This document shows, one piece after another, positions 38,347 to 47,750 of a stretch of 64,000 bases of DNA. The stretch comes from Acetobacteraceae bacterium (GTDB lineage: Bacteria > Pseudomonadota > Alphaproteobacteria > Acetobacterales > Acetobacteraceae). The position numbers and the translations under genes were made by a program. Under the pieces are notes generated by a model, which worked only from the letters and a program-made list of their open reading frames with translations, made no database searches and had not been told where the DNA came from. The stretch lies in assembly GCA_030041375.1 (NCBI GenBank), contig JASHOA010000060.1, positions 204,886-268,885 of the forward strand, given 5' to 3'. How positions within the stretch are numbered: the first letter of the stretch is position 1; each line of letters opens with the position of its first letter.

Positions 38347-39158
38347 GGGCGAGCCTCTCCCGAACCGCTGTCGGCGCGTCCAACTGCGTCCCGCCGTCGC
38401 AAGAGCTTGGCTTCGATGCGGCGCGCCGCCGCCATCACGCATTCGCTGACCTCGAATTCCCGCGTTCGCGTTACCCGGTCCGATTGCAGGGAGACGCTGA
38501 TCGCGGCGATGGGCACGCCGCGACAATCGCGCACGGGGACACCAAAGCAACTGTAGCCCGCCTCATTCTCGTCCCGGTCCACGGCGTAGCCGCGACGCCG
38601 TACCTCGCGCAGCTCGGCAAAGAGACGCTCCTTGTCGAGGATCGTATGATCGGTCAGTCGCAGCAATTCCTCGCGCAGATGGGCCGCGCGGAACTCGGGG
38701 CTCTGGAACGCCAGGATGGCTTTGCCAAGCGCCGTGCAATGGAAATAATCCCCGTCGCCGACCTGGGCGATCCCGCCGTTGTCGTCGGCGCCGGCGAGGA
38801 TCGAGAGGTAGTAGACGCGCCGGCCCTTCGGAACGCCGAGATTGACCGTCTCGTGCAGCGAGCTGTTGAGCTCACGGATGACCGGCTCCGCCACCGCCCG
38901 GACGGTGTGGTCGCGCGCGTCATCGGTCTGCAGGGCGTGGACGGCCGGCCCGATCTCGTAGCCGCCGCCTGCCGCCACCTGCAGATAGCCGAGGAACAGA
39001 AGGGTCTGGACATAGCGGTAGACCGTCGTCTTGTTACGCCCGCATCCACGGCCGATCTCGCCGACCGAGACCGGCTTGGCGCTGGCGAAAACGAATTCGA
39101 GCGCATCGAACGCTCCGACGACCGGCGCAATGACGTAGTTGTCGTTCTGGAGCGCCAT
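38343..39158 (-). CDS. IclR-family transcriptional regulator
   Basis: 271 residues from the ATG at 39158 (GGAG upstream). A winged helix-turn-helix occupies residues 10-75 (ALEFVFASAKPVSVGEIG, then NKTTVYRYVQTLLFLGYL). The effector domain has HETVNLGV, CTALGKAILAF, GYAVDRDENEAG and CFGVPVRD, the IclR consensus. It is embedded in the operon it probably regulates and may also control the divergent GMC/RraA/importer operon. Confidence 0.93.
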   Translation of the reverse strand: MALQNDNYVIAPVVGAFDALEFVFASAKPVSVGEIGRGCGRNKTTVYRYVQTLLFLGYLQVAAGGGYEIGPAVHALQTDDARDHTVRAVAEPVIRELNSSLHETVNLGVPKGRRVYYLSILAGADDNGGIAQVGDGDYFHCTALGKAILAFQSPEFRAAHLREELLRLTDHTILDKERLFAELREVRRRGYAVDRDENEAGYSCFGVPVRDCRGVPIAAISVSLQSDRVTRTREFEVSECVMAAARRIEAKLLRRRDAVGRADSGSGEARP

Positions 39159-39221
39159 CGTTTCCACTCCGGTCCTTTGGCTTGCCTGCCCCCCTGCCAA
39201 GCCACCCACGGCGGCATCGCC

Positions 39222-40706
39222 TCAGATGTCGTCGAGAGGATACAGCGGCCGCGTGGCATGATGGAAGAGAATGCGCCGCATGTCCCCGGAGGTCGGTCCC
39301 GGCGTGTCGGCGAGCAGGATCCGCGACGCCAACGGGCCGAACGAGGCACGGAAATGCGACGGCGATTTCACGAACACCAGCGCCGCCTGCCGTGGATCCA
39401 GCCCTTGCGAGAGATACATGGCGGTATCCCACTCCGTTGACGGATGGCTGCGCACCAAGAGGCGGATCGAGCCGATGGCGAGCACCGCCGTCGGTCCCAT
39501 AGAGATGGCCAAGCCCTCGGTGCCCTTGTCCTGCATCACGTACTGGCCGTCGGAGAGATGGGCCACCGTCGCCGTGACCCCGACCGGCGTGCCCGCGCTG
39601 AAGGCATGACCGAGTGCGAGCGACACCGTCGCGCCGAGGCCGGCCCGGTGGGCGGCCGCCGCCGCGGCGGGGTCACATAAGGTTGCCAGCGACAGCCGCG
39701 GATGCCCGACGGCGCCGCCCGCCAGGAGGCCGGCCAGCACGGCCGGGCTGTCGGCAGCGGCGCCCCCGGTTGGTGCGTCGCCGGTGTCGCTGACGACGGT
39801 GACACCGGCGGCGGCGAGCCCCGTCGCGATCACCTGGTCGAGCGGCAGCAGTCCCGGCGAGAAGTCCCCGCGGCGGTGCCACAGCTCTTCGGCAAGGCGT
39901 TCTGCGGCGTCCCGCGCGGCCGTGGCATCCCCGTCGGCGCAGACCAGGCTGGCGAAACCAAGACCGGGCACGTCGATCCAGGGCTGCACCGGAAAGATCG
40001 AGGCGTGCAGCACGGTGCCGTCCGCTTCCATCCGCCGCGCTGCGTCGGCGACCGGCTTCAATGGGCCATCGGTCGTGCGGGCGACGACCGGCGACACCAG
40101 GACCGGGCGCTTGGCGAGTGCCATGACCGGCCGACGCCGCCCTGCCACGACGTCGAGCATCAGCCGGGCCGTGCGCTCGCCGGTCTCGTAGATGTCGGTG
40201 TGCGGGTAGTTCTGATAGCCGACCAGGAACGTGTTCGGTTGCAACATGCGCGGCGTCATGTGGCCATGCAGGTCGAGACTGACGCCGATCGGCTTGTCCG
40301 CGGGCAGGATGGCGCGCAGCCGCTCAATGATCTCGCCCTCGCCATCCGGTTCGTCGACCAGCACGAGGGCGCCATGCAGGGCGAGCAGCAGCCCATCGAG
40401 CGGGCCGGCCGCGCGCAGGCGCGTCTCGATCTCGCCCATGAACTCGTCGAACGTCTCGCGCGTGCAGGACCCTGCGGCGGCGGCGTAGGCGGCGAACAGC
40501 GGCACCGGCGTCGCACTCGCCTCGCGCATCACGGCCAGGAAGGCCGGCACCTCGACACGCGCGGCACCATAGCCTTCCAGCAGTTCGTCACCGCGCAGGA
40601 CATAGAAGGTTTCGAACACCTCCCGCGTGGTGGGGATCGGCGAGAACGTGTTCGTCTCCTGCATCAGCGACGCGATTGCAATCCGCGGCGATGTCGGCTC
40701 GGTCAC
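39222..40706 (-). CDS. M81 family metallopeptidase (MlrC/microcystinase C-like)
   Basis: 494 residues from a GTG at 40706 preceded by GAGGGGCGGG; the open frame upstream is out of family. IASLMQETNTFSP opens the DUF1485 domain, LLALHGALVLVDEPDGEGE and SLDLHGHMTPRML carry metal-binding Asp/His residues, and YPHTDIYETGERTA follows. The MlrC C-terminal domain includes SDTGDAPTGGAAADS. Relatives of the microcystin-degrading MlrC are widespread in catabolic operons of unknown substrate. It begins an operon with an IclR regulator and a UxuA-like protein. Confidence 0.9.
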   Translation of the reverse strand: MTEPTSPRIAIASLMQETNTFSPIPTTREVFETFYVLRGDELLEGYGAARVEVPAFLAVMREASATPVPLFAAYAAAAGSCTRETFDEFMGEIETRLRAAGPLDGLLLALHGALVLVDEPDGEGEIIERLRAILPADKPIGVSLDLHGHMTPRMLQPNTFLVGYQNYPHTDIYETGERTARLMLDVVAGRRRPVMALAKRPVLVSPVVARTTDGPLKPVADAARRMEADGTVLHASIFPVQPWIDVPGLGFASLVCADGDATAARDAAERLAEELWHRRGDFSPGLLPLDQVIATGLAAAGVTVVSDTGDAPTGGAAADSPAVLAGLLAGGAVGHPRLSLATLCDPAAAAAAHRAGLGATVSLALGHAFSAGTPVGVTATVAHLSDGQYVMQDKGTEGLAISMGPTAVLAIGSIRLLVRSHPSTEWDTAMYLSQGLDPRQAALVFVKSPSHFRASFGPLASRILLADTPGPTSGDMRRILFHHATRPLYPLDDI

Positions 40707-40945
40707 GGGCCCGCCCCTCTTCCTCTTGCGAGATTCCGCTGCGTCCCTGGCAAATTCGGCGGATTGGCGATGCTGCGCGCCAGCCCGCCGTGCAACGGAT
40801 GTTCGGAGAACGGTGTTCCCCGTTCCACGGCCCGTCAAGGACGCGGCATTTCGCCTCACGAAACGTTCCCAGATTGTCCGGCACTGCGCCGCGGTGCATT
40901 CTGCTTCGTCCTTTGGCCGGCGGTGCCGAGGCGCGTGGGAGCGTA
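40707..40945. promoter_or_regulatory. Divergent intergenic region between M81 and GMC operons
   Basis: 239 bases separate the GTG of the M81 gene from the ATG of the GMC gene; both promoters must lie here. GGGAG precedes the GMC start. I see no convincing -35/-10 pair or clear palindromic operator, but IclR binding here is the natural expectation. Confidence 0.45.
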
Positions 40946-42610
40946 ATGGGAGGGTACGACTACATCATCGTCGGCGGCGGAAGCGCAGGCTCTGTCGCGG
41001 CTGCGCGGCTGGTGGGGGAATTCGGCGCGCGGGTGCTGCTGCTGGAAGCGGGCGGCGACTACAAGAGCTGGGTGCTGAAGGCACCGGCGGGATTCAGCCG
41101 CATCCTGGGCGGCACGAAATACCTGACACAACATCGCACGGTTCCCCAGGAGCAGCTCGGCGGGCGCGTGCTGACGATTCCGCAGGCGAAGGTCCTGGGC
41201 GGCGGCAGCAGCGTCAACGCGCAGGCGTATATGCGCGGCCGCGCAGCCGACTACGACGCATGGGGCACGATCGGGCGGACCGATCTGTGGTCGTGGGAGC
41301 GCATTCTGCCGCATTTCGTGCGGGTCGAGCGCAACCAGAAATTCAACAACCGCTTTCACGGCTGCGCCGGCACGCTGAGGGTCTCGGATCAGGGATTCAT
41401 CTGTGACCTTAGCCACATCTACGTGCAGACCGTGCAGGGCATGGGGATCCCCTTCACCCCTGACTTCAACCAGGGCGCGCCCGCCGGGGTTGGCTATCCG
41501 CAAGTGACGGCGGGCGGTGGGCGGCGTTGCGGAGCGGTGGATGCATTCCTGCGCCCGCTCGTCGGCAATGCCAACCTGGTCGTCGAGATCGGTGCGTCGG
41601 TGCATCGGTTGCTGATCGAAAGCGGCCGCGCCGTCGGGGTCGCCTACCGGCGCCACGGCGCGATGCAGGTGGCGCGCACGGAGGGCGAGGTGCTGCTGGC
41701 GGCGGGCGCGCTCATCTCGCCAAAACTGCTGATGCTGTCCGGCCTCGGCCCGGCGGCGCAGCTACGCGAGTTCGGCATCGCGGTGATCGCCGACCTGCCG
41801 GGCGTCGGCGCGAATCTGCAGGACCATTGCGGTGCGCCGCTGGTCGTGGCGGGCAGCTTGGGCCTCGGTTACTTCCGCCAGGACCGCGGCTGGCGCATGC
41901 TGGCCAACGGCCTGGAATACGCGCTGTTCCGGCGCGGCCGGATCACCACCAACGGTGTCGAAGCCTGTTCCTTCCAGGTGCCGGAGGACGGCAGCGGCGA
42001 TCCGGTTGTGCAGATCTACTGCGTGCCGTCGACCGGCTATGTCGATGCGACGATCCGCGGCGCCGGCAGCATCGACGGGCTGACGTTGCACCCGGTGCTG
42101 ATGCGGCCACGCTCGGTCGGCTGGGTGCGCCTCAGCTCGGCCGATCCCGAAGCCCTGCCGCTGGTCAACCCCAACTATCTCGGCGACCCGTGGGACATCG
42201 CGCAGCTACGCGAAGGGCTGCGCGTGGCCCGCGGCATCCTGCACGCGGCCCCTCTCAGCACCGTGGTGCGCAGCGAGCTGATGCCTGGTGCCGCGGCCGA
42301 CAGCGACGCAGCGCTGGAGAACTATCTGCGTCACGCCGTGCGGACCGACTATCATCCGGTCGGCACCTGCCGCATGGGACACGACGGCGATCCGCTCGCC
42401 GTTGTCGGGGCGGATTTGCGCGTGCGCGGCATCGACGGGCTGCGCGTCATCGACGCCTCGGTGATGCCGCGTATCGTCACGGCCAACACCAACGCGCCAA
42501 CCATGGCCGTCGCCGATCGCGCCGTCACCCTCATGCGCGCGACCGCACCGCCCTCGCCACCACCCGCGGCGTCGTCTGGCGATCTCCTTGTGACGGAGAC
42601 GACCCAATGA
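40946..42610 (+). CDS. GMC-family flavin oxidoreductase (choline/alcohol dehydrogenase type)
   Basis: 554 residues from the ATG at 40946. YIIVGGGSAGSVAAARL is the FAD-binding Rossmann motif; VLGGGSSVNAQAYMRG and AGALISPKLLMLSGLGP are the two GMC signature blocks. The C-terminus has the catalytic histidine in YHPVGTCRMG and the second catalytic position in NTNAPTMAVAD. It oxidises an alcohol (or polyol) to an aldehyde or ketone with electrons passed to oxygen or a quinone. No signal peptide is visible, so it is cytoplasmic. It leads an operon with an RraA-like aldolase and a sugar importer. Confidence 0.93.
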   Translation: MGGYDYIIVGGGSAGSVAAARLVGEFGARVLLLEAGGDYKSWVLKAPAGFSRILGGTKYLTQHRTVPQEQLGGRVLTIPQAKVLGGGSSVNAQAYMRGRAADYDAWGTIGRTDLWSWERILPHFVRVERNQKFNNRFHGCAGTLRVSDQGFICDLSHIYVQTVQGMGIPFTPDFNQGAPAGVGYPQVTAGGGRRCGAVDAFLRPLVGNANLVVEIGASVHRLLIESGRAVGVAYRRHGAMQVARTEGEVLLAAGALISPKLLMLSGLGPAAQLREFGIAVIADLPGVGANLQDHCGAPLVVAGSLGLGYFRQDRGWRMLANGLEYALFRRGRITTNGVEACSFQVPEDGSGDPVVQIYCVPSTGYVDATIRGAGSIDGLTLHPVLMRPRSVGWVRLSSADPEALPLVNPNYLGDPWDIAQLREGLRVARGILHAAPLSTVVRSELMPGAAADSDAALENYLRHAVRTDYHPVGTCRMGHDGDPLAVVGADLRVRGIDGLRVIDASVMPRIVTANTNAPTMAVADRAVTLMRATAPPSPPPAASSGDLLVTETTQ

Positions 42611-42711
42611 ACAGGATTGGCCCTTTCGCCACGCGGAGCCTCGCCCGGTTGGCCGCTCGGACACGGCGCGAGATCGGGCGCGTGCGGACCGGATTGGAGG
42701 CGCATGCATGA
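42607..42711 (+). CDS. Possible 34-residue ORF linking GMC and RraA-like genes
   Basis: A small frame whose ATG overlaps the GMC stop (ATGA) and whose TGA overlaps the RraA-like ATG (ATGA). The peptide is arginine-rich (SLARLAARTRREIGRVR) and amphipathic in appearance. There is no good ribosome site, and RraA has its own TTGGAGG. It may be a translation-coupling bridge, a leader peptide or chance in GC-rich DNA. Confidence 0.3.
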   Translation: MNRIGPFATRSLARLAARTRREIGRVRTGLEAHA

Positions 42712-43361
42712 ATATGCGGGACTTGAGCGAAACCCTCTACGCAGCGGTGCTGTCGGACGTGTTGGACAGTCTCGGTTACAGGGGCCAGGCCATGCGGCCC
42801 TTCATCCGCCCGCTCGATCCCGAGCGCACCCTGTTCGGCCGGGTGCGTACCGGATTGTTCGAGCCGCGCGACGGCGAACGACCGGGCGAACACCCCTACG
42901 ACACGGAGATCGCCCTGATCGACGACCTGCAACCCGGCGACGTTCCCGTGCTTGCATGTGGTGGACCAACCGAGACTGTCGTGCCTTGGGGTGAGCTGCT
43001 GACGACGGCGGCGCGCCGGCGCGGCGCTGTCGGCGCCGTGACGGACGGGCTGCTCCGCGACGCCCGAACGGTGGTGCGTATGCAATTCCCGGTATTCCAC
43101 GGCGGCCACCGGCCGCTGGATTCGAAGGGTCGGAGCAAGATGGTTGCACGGGACATCGAGGTCGTCTGTGGCGGCGTGACCGCCTGCCCGGGCGATCTCG
43201 TATTCGGTGATCGGGACGGCGTGGTCGTGATCCCACGGTCGATTTCAGACGAGGTTATTGCCAGGGCCGTCAACAAAATCAAAGGCGAGAACGTGACCCG
43301 CGACGAGCTCCGAGCAGGAGCGACGCTGGGCGAGGTCTATCGCAAATACGAGATCCTCTGA
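42708..43361 (+). CDS. RraA-like aldolase family protein (HMG/CHA aldolase type)
   Basis: 217 residues. PWGELLTTAARRRGAVGAVT then DGLLRDARTV includes the Gly-rich stretch and the Arg-Asp pair used by 4-hydroxy-4-methyl-2-oxoglutarate (HMG/CHA) aldolases for metal and pyruvyl binding. GDRDGVVVIP is the C-terminal family motif. RraA proper, the RNase E regulator, does not lyse substrates, whereas this operon context with oxidoreductase and importer favours a retro-aldol lyase or a related decarboxylase producing a 2-oxo acid. TTGGAGG lies eight bases upstream of the start. Confidence 0.85.
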   Translation: MNMRDLSETLYAAVLSDVLDSLGYRGQAMRPFIRPLDPERTLFGRVRTGLFEPRDGERPGEHPYDTEIALIDDLQPGDVPVLACGGPTETVVPWGELLTTAARRRGAVGAVTDGLLRDARTVVRMQFPVFHGGHRPLDSKGRSKMVARDIEVVCGGVTACPGDLVFGDRDGVVVIPRSISDEVIARAVNKIKGENVTRDELRAGATLGEVYRKYEIL

Positions 43362-43373
43362 TCGGGGCCAGGC

Positions 43374-44195
43374 ATGGATCCCAGCGCCACACCACCGCGA
43401 TCGGAAAGCCGCCGGCCGGCGGCGATCACGGCGCTTGCAATCCGCAAGCAGTATGGACACGTCGAGGCGCTACGTGGCGTGTCGCTCAGCGTGGGCCTTG
43501 GCGAGATCGTTGCCCTCGTCGGCGACAACGGTGCCGGCAAATCCACGCTGATGAAGATTATGTGCGGTGCGATTTCGCCGGATGCCGGCGAGGTCGTGCT
43601 CGGCAACGACGTGCCGGTGGTGGCCGGCCGCTTCAACGCAGCGGAGCAGGGCGTGGGTGTGGTCTACCAGGACTTGGCGCTGGCGCCGCACCTTACCGTG
43701 CTGGAGAACGTTTACCTTGGACATGAGGTGCTTCGTACGGACAGGCCGCGCTGGCTCGGCCTGTTGGACCGGCGGGCCATGGCGCTCGAGGCTCAGGCCG
43801 CGTTGCAACGGCTTGCCATCCGCCTCCCCACCGTCCGGGTGCCGGTGAGCTTGCTCTCCGGCGGCCAGCGTCAGGCGGTCGCCATCGCACGGGCGGTGAA
43901 ATGGGCGCGGCGGGTCGTGCTGCTCGACGAGCCCACTGCCTCGCTCGGCACGCGGCAGGCCGATATCGTGATGAACCTGATCCGCAACGTGGCTCAGCAG
44001 GGTTTCGGCGTGCTGCTGATTTCGCACGATATGGAGCGCCTGGCGCGGGTCGCCGATCGGATCGTGGTCATGCGTCGCGGCACGATCGTGGCCGAGTTCC
44101 CAGGCGCGTCTGCCACGCTCGCACAGATCGTCGAGGCGATGCTGGGCGGCGCGCCCCGGCTCGCTGACCCCCGAGCGGGGGCACCGGCCGCATGA
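43374..44195 (+). CDS. CUT2 sugar ABC importer ATPase, single domain
   Basis: 273 residues. Walker A is GDNGAGKST, the Q-loop VVYQDLALAP, the signature LLSGGQRQ, Walker B VVLLDEPTASLG and the switch His in LLISHDM. A single ABC domain as in FrcA. It is followed by the permease with an ATGA overlap and by a binding protein, making a full importer (ATPase, permease, binding protein). It belongs to the GMC/RraA operon. Confidence 0.93.
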   Translation: MDPSATPPRSESRRPAAITALAIRKQYGHVEALRGVSLSVGLGEIVALVGDNGAGKSTLMKIMCGAISPDAGEVVLGNDVPVVAGRFNAAEQGVGVVYQDLALAPHLTVLENVYLGHEVLRTDRPRWLGLLDRRAMALEAQAALQRLAIRLPTVRVPVSLLSGGQRQAVAIARAVKWARRVVLLDEPTASLGTRQADIVMNLIRNVAQQGFGVLLISHDMERLARVADRIVVMRRGTIVAEFPGASATLAQIVEAMLGGAPRLADPRAGAPAA

Positions 44196-45265
44196 CTGTG
44201 GACGCAACGGCGGATCTGACTGACCAGGAACAGGACGACGCGCTCGCGCTGCCGGCCAACTGGCAGCCGCGCACGGCGGGCGCCGCTCTCAGCATTTTCG
44301 GGGTCGATGTCGTCGCCGTGCTGATCTTCTCGGCGCTGTCGCATTTCGTGTTCCTTACACGGCAAAGCCTGAGCAACATTGCGCTCGACGGCAGCGAGAG
44401 CGTGTTGCTATGCATCGGATCTGCTTTCCTGCTCGGCGCCGGTGAGCTCGATATCTCGATCGGTGCCAACGTCATCCTGTCGTCTGTGGTCGGGGGCAAG
44501 ACGATGGCGGCGTTCGGCAGCCCGTTAGCCGCCAGCCTCATCGGCGCGTGTGCGTGCGTCTTTTGCGGTGTCGCCGTCGGCGCGTTCAACGCCGCTGTGG
44601 TGACGCGGCTGCGCGTGACCTCCTTCATCACGACGCTGGCAAGCCTGGGGATCGTCACCGGCATCGCCTATGTGCTCACCAATGGCTACAATATCTCGGA
44701 CGTACCGCTCGGCCTGCAATCGTATTTCGGCGTGGCCAAACTTGGCGGTCTCCTGCCCTATCCGGCGCTGCTCGCGTTCGCCTTCGCAGTGGCCGCCTGG
44801 TTCGTGGTGTACCGCACCAGGTTCGGGCTTCACACCCTGGCGCTCGGTTCCTCGCGCGAGGCGGCGGTGCGCGCGGGCATCAACGTGCGCGGCAGGCTGA
44901 TGGCCCTGTTCATGCTGGCTGGCGGCTCTGCCGGTGTGTGCGGTTTCATCGATCTGAGCCGCTACGCATCGACCAACCTCAGCGGCCATCAGACCGATGC
45001 TCTGGCGGCGATCGCCGGCGCGGTGATCGGCGGAACCAACCTGTTTGGCGGTCGCATCTCCATTGGTGGGGCGGTGTTCGGCGCGCTGCTTGCCGTGATC
45101 CTGCAGGACGGTCTCGTGGTCGTCGGCCTCGCGGCCTTCTACCAACTGATCGCCGTGGGTATCGTACTCATCACCGCGGTTTCTCTGCGTGAGTTCACCC
45201 AGAGTGGCGACTCGAGCACGCCGCTCTCCAGCAGATTGATGGGCTTGTTGCTCGGCCATGCCTGA
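44192..45265 (+). CDS. CUT2 sugar ABC importer permease (RbsC/FrcC-like)
   Basis: 357 residues with about nine membrane segments after a 40-residue polar leader. GAGELDISIGANVIL is the RbsC-type motif near the third helix and AIAGAVIGGTNLFGGRISIGG the C-terminal coupling region; GSSREAAVRAGINV is the conserved cytoplasmic loop. It starts four bases inside the ATPase gene. Confidence 0.93.
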   Translation: MTVDATADLTDQEQDDALALPANWQPRTAGAALSIFGVDVVAVLIFSALSHFVFLTRQSLSNIALDGSESVLLCIGSAFLLGAGELDISIGANVILSSVVGGKTMAAFGSPLAASLIGACACVFCGVAVGAFNAAVVTRLRVTSFITTLASLGIVTGIAYVLTNGYNISDVPLGLQSYFGVAKLGGLLPYPALLAFAFAVAAWFVVYRTRFGLHTLALGSSREAAVRAGINVRGRLMALFMLAGGSAGVCGFIDLSRYASTNLSGHQTDALAAIAGAVIGGTNLFGGRISIGGAVFGALLAVILQDGLVVVGLAAFYQLIAVGIVLITAVSLREFTQSGDSSTPLSSRLMGLLLGHA

Positions 45266-45383
45266 GGGAAGGCACACACATGGGGCGGGAACCTGCGGGT
45301 GTGAGGGTCTCGTTGCCATCGGCCAAGAGAGAAGGCGCCGCGAAAGGAACCGAAGCGCAAACGTCGGAAAAAGGGGAATCGCT

Positions 45384-46430
45384 ATGACGAGTTCGAAGAG
45401 CCTGCCGAGGAACCATCTCCGTGGTACGGGGATGATGAAGGGATTGCAGACCTCCGCAACAGTTGCGTGCGTCGCGATGGCTGTCGCCGCCGGCACCGCG
45501 CTCTCGGCCGGCGGCGCATGGGCGCAGTCAGACCAAAAGCTGAACATCGCCTTCGTCGTCGCCGACTCGGCCGACCCGTTCTACCTGACCATGAAATGCG
45601 GCGCCATGAAGGCGGCTGCCGAGATGAACGTCAATCTGTCATGGCAGGGCAGTACGTCCGTCGACTATGCACCAGAGCTCAGCATCCTGCACGCGGTGGA
45701 CCTCAAGAAGCCGCAGGGCATCGTGCTCGCGCCCTTCAGCCCCAACGCCTTTATCGCGCCCGTGAAAGCGCTGATGGATGCCGGCACGCCAGTCGTCACC
45801 GTAGACGGAGACCTCGCCCAGAAGGTCGAGCTGCAGAATATCCACACGGACAATGCCGGCGCCGGCGCGTCCGCGGCCGACATGCTGGGCGAGGCGCTAC
45901 ACGGCGAGGGCACGGTCGGGGTGATAACATTCCAGCCAGGCATTCCGGTCGAGGTCGCGCGCGTGGACGGTTTCGTCAACGAAATGCACAAGCGCTTTCC
46001 ACACATAAAGGTATTGCCGACGCAATATGGTGGTGCCGACGCCGGCAAGTCGGCGACAATTACTTCCGGCCTGCTGGCGAGCAACCCGGATATCGCCGGC
46101 ATCTACGCCACCGATACCAATGATGCTGAAGGTGCGGCCTCGGCGGTGCGGGCGGCCGGCGACGCGGCGAAGGTCAAGGTGGTGGCGTACGACGCGGCAC
46201 CCGAGGAGGTGAAGGCGCTGCGCAGCGGCCTGTTCAGCGCTCTCGTGGCGCAGGAGCCATATCAAGAGGGCTACCGGGCGGTCGCGCTGCTCGCCAAGTA
46301 CCTGCGTCACCAGATCACGAAAGAGCAGATCCCCTATCTCGATCAGACCGGCGCCGTGGTGGTCACGAAGGACAATGTGGACTCGCCGACCGTTGCCCAC
46401 ACGGTACTTTATAGCACCACCTGTTCGTAG
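45384..46430 (+). CDS. CUT2 sugar ABC importer periplasmic binding protein (RbsB-like)
   Basis: 348 residues from the ATG at 45384, behind AAGGGGAA. A long signal peptide with two methionines early (MTSSKS leader, hydrophobic core ACVAMAVAAGTALSAGG, cleavage after AWAQS). Mature landmarks are IAFVVADSADPFYLTMKCGAM, GIVLAPFSPNAF, PVVTVDGD and IYATDTNDAEGA, the Peripla_BP_4 fold. It completes the GMC-linked importer. The ligand is unknown. Confidence 0.92.
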   Translation: MTSSKSLPRNHLRGTGMMKGLQTSATVACVAMAVAAGTALSAGGAWAQSDQKLNIAFVVADSADPFYLTMKCGAMKAAAEMNVNLSWQGSTSVDYAPELSILHAVDLKKPQGIVLAPFSPNAFIAPVKALMDAGTPVVTVDGDLAQKVELQNIHTDNAGAGASAADMLGEALHGEGTVGVITFQPGIPVEVARVDGFVNEMHKRFPHIKVLPTQYGGADAGKSATITSGLLASNPDIAGIYATDTNDAEGAASAVRAAGDAAKVKVVAYDAAPEEVKALRSGLFSALVAQEPYQEGYRAVALLAKYLRHQITKEQIPYLDQTGAVVVTKDNVDSPTVAHTVLYSTTCS

Positions 46431-46550
46431 TTCCGGTCCGACCGCCGTGGCGCCCTCTCAGAACGGCTATCGATCCGTCATCGCGGGCCGACGCGAGGGG
46501 GTGAGGCGACCATGCGAAGGTGGAACTGAGCGGAAAGGGAGACCGAGGAC

Positions 46551-47750
46551 ATGAGTGAAGACGAAGGACCCGCCCGGATAAGCCGGCGCGATTTGCTCCA
46601 GTACGGTGGCGCGCTGGGCGCAGCGGCTGTTGCGGGCTCGGCGCTGGGAGGTTTGTCGCCCGCCGACGCCGTGGGGTCGCCGGGCCAGGGCGGTCCCGGC
46701 GGCGGCATGAAGATCGCGAGGCTGTCAGAGCTGGCGTCGTTCAAGCCCAGCTCGGTCATCGGCACCAAGCCAAACCTGCCGCACCGCATCGCGTGGGCCA
46801 ACTCGTCGAATGCTGAGTTCTTCATCGAACTCGGCGACTCGATCAAGGCCGCCGCTCACGAGCGGGGCCTCTCGTATGTGACCGCGATCGCCAACAACGA
46901 CTCGGCCACCAACATCGCGCAGATCAACAGTTTCCTCCAAGTCGGCATCGCCGCGCTCTGCATCCAGCCGATCGACGCCGCCGCCCAAGCGATCGTGATG
47001 CAGCGAGCTATCGACCAGGGGATCGACGTCATGTCCCTCGTGACGCCGCCGAGCACGATCCAGTGCGTGGCCAACCAGTACGACGTCGGGTACGCACAAG
47101 GTGTTGCCGCTGCGACCTGGATCAAAGAGCATCTCGGTGGCCAGGCGAAGGTGGTCATCTTCAACCTGGATACGATCTCGGTGCTGATCGCCCGTGACCA
47201 GGGTGTGCGGGCGGGGCTGAAGACGGGTGGTCCCGCCATCCAGATCGTCGAGGACATCGAAACGCCGGAAGAGACCGAGCAGAGCGCCGAGCAGACGATG
47301 GCGACGATTCTGCAGGCCCACCCGGACGTCAATGTGATTCTCGGGACCGCAGGTGACACCTACTCGATGGGAGCGCTGGCCGCGCTTCGGTCGGCCGGCA
47401 CCGATACGACCCATATGTACATTTCGGGTGTCAATGGTGACGCCGACGCGCTCGCCGAAATCGAGAAGGGCGGACCGTACAAGGCGAGCTTTGCGTTCGC
47501 CTACAACCTGATGGGATATGCCTGGGGTCAGTTCGCCGCAGACTGGCTTGCGGGCAAGCAGGTACCCCAGGTGATGGTATTCGGCGCCATTTCGTTGAAC
47601 TCGAAGGAGACGATCAATGAGTTCAACCAGGCCATGTCGTTGACCGGGGTGAAAAGCTCGTACCTGCAGAGCAGCAAGTACATGACGCTGCTCGGCAACA
47701 TCAGCTACGAGACGCGTAACCGCTACATCACGACAAGCCCGTACCACTAG
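46551..47750 (+). CDS. Tat-exported sugar-binding protein of a second CUT2 system
   Basis: 399 residues. ISRRDLLQYGGALGAAAV is a clear twin-arginine (Tat) signal, unlike the Sec leaders of the other binding proteins here. After a glycine-rich linker comes a Peripla_BP_4 domain with RIAWANSSNAEFF, AALCIQPIDAAA, VNVILGTAGDTYSMGA and AFAYNLMGYAWGQF. Its stop codon TAG lies inside the first arm of the composite repeat that follows. It is expected to serve the fused permease-ATPase downstream. Style and codon use recall actinobacterial homologues, so transfer is possible. Confidence 0.88.
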   Translation: MSEDEGPARISRRDLLQYGGALGAAAVAGSALGGLSPADAVGSPGQGGPGGGMKIARLSELASFKPSSVIGTKPNLPHRIAWANSSNAEFFIELGDSIKAAAHERGLSYVTAIANNDSATNIAQINSFLQVGIAALCIQPIDAAAQAIVMQRAIDQGIDVMSLVTPPSTIQCVANQYDVGYAQGVAAATWIKEHLGGQAKVVIFNLDTISVLIARDQGVRAGLKTGGPAIQIVEDIETPEETEQSAEQTMATILQAHPDVNVILGTAGDTYSMGALAALRSAGTDTTHMYISGVNGDADALAEIEKGGPYKASFAFAYNLMGYAWGQFAADWLAGKQVPQVMVFGAISLNSKETINEFNQAMSLTGVKSSYLQSSKYMTLLGNISYETRNRYITTSPYH

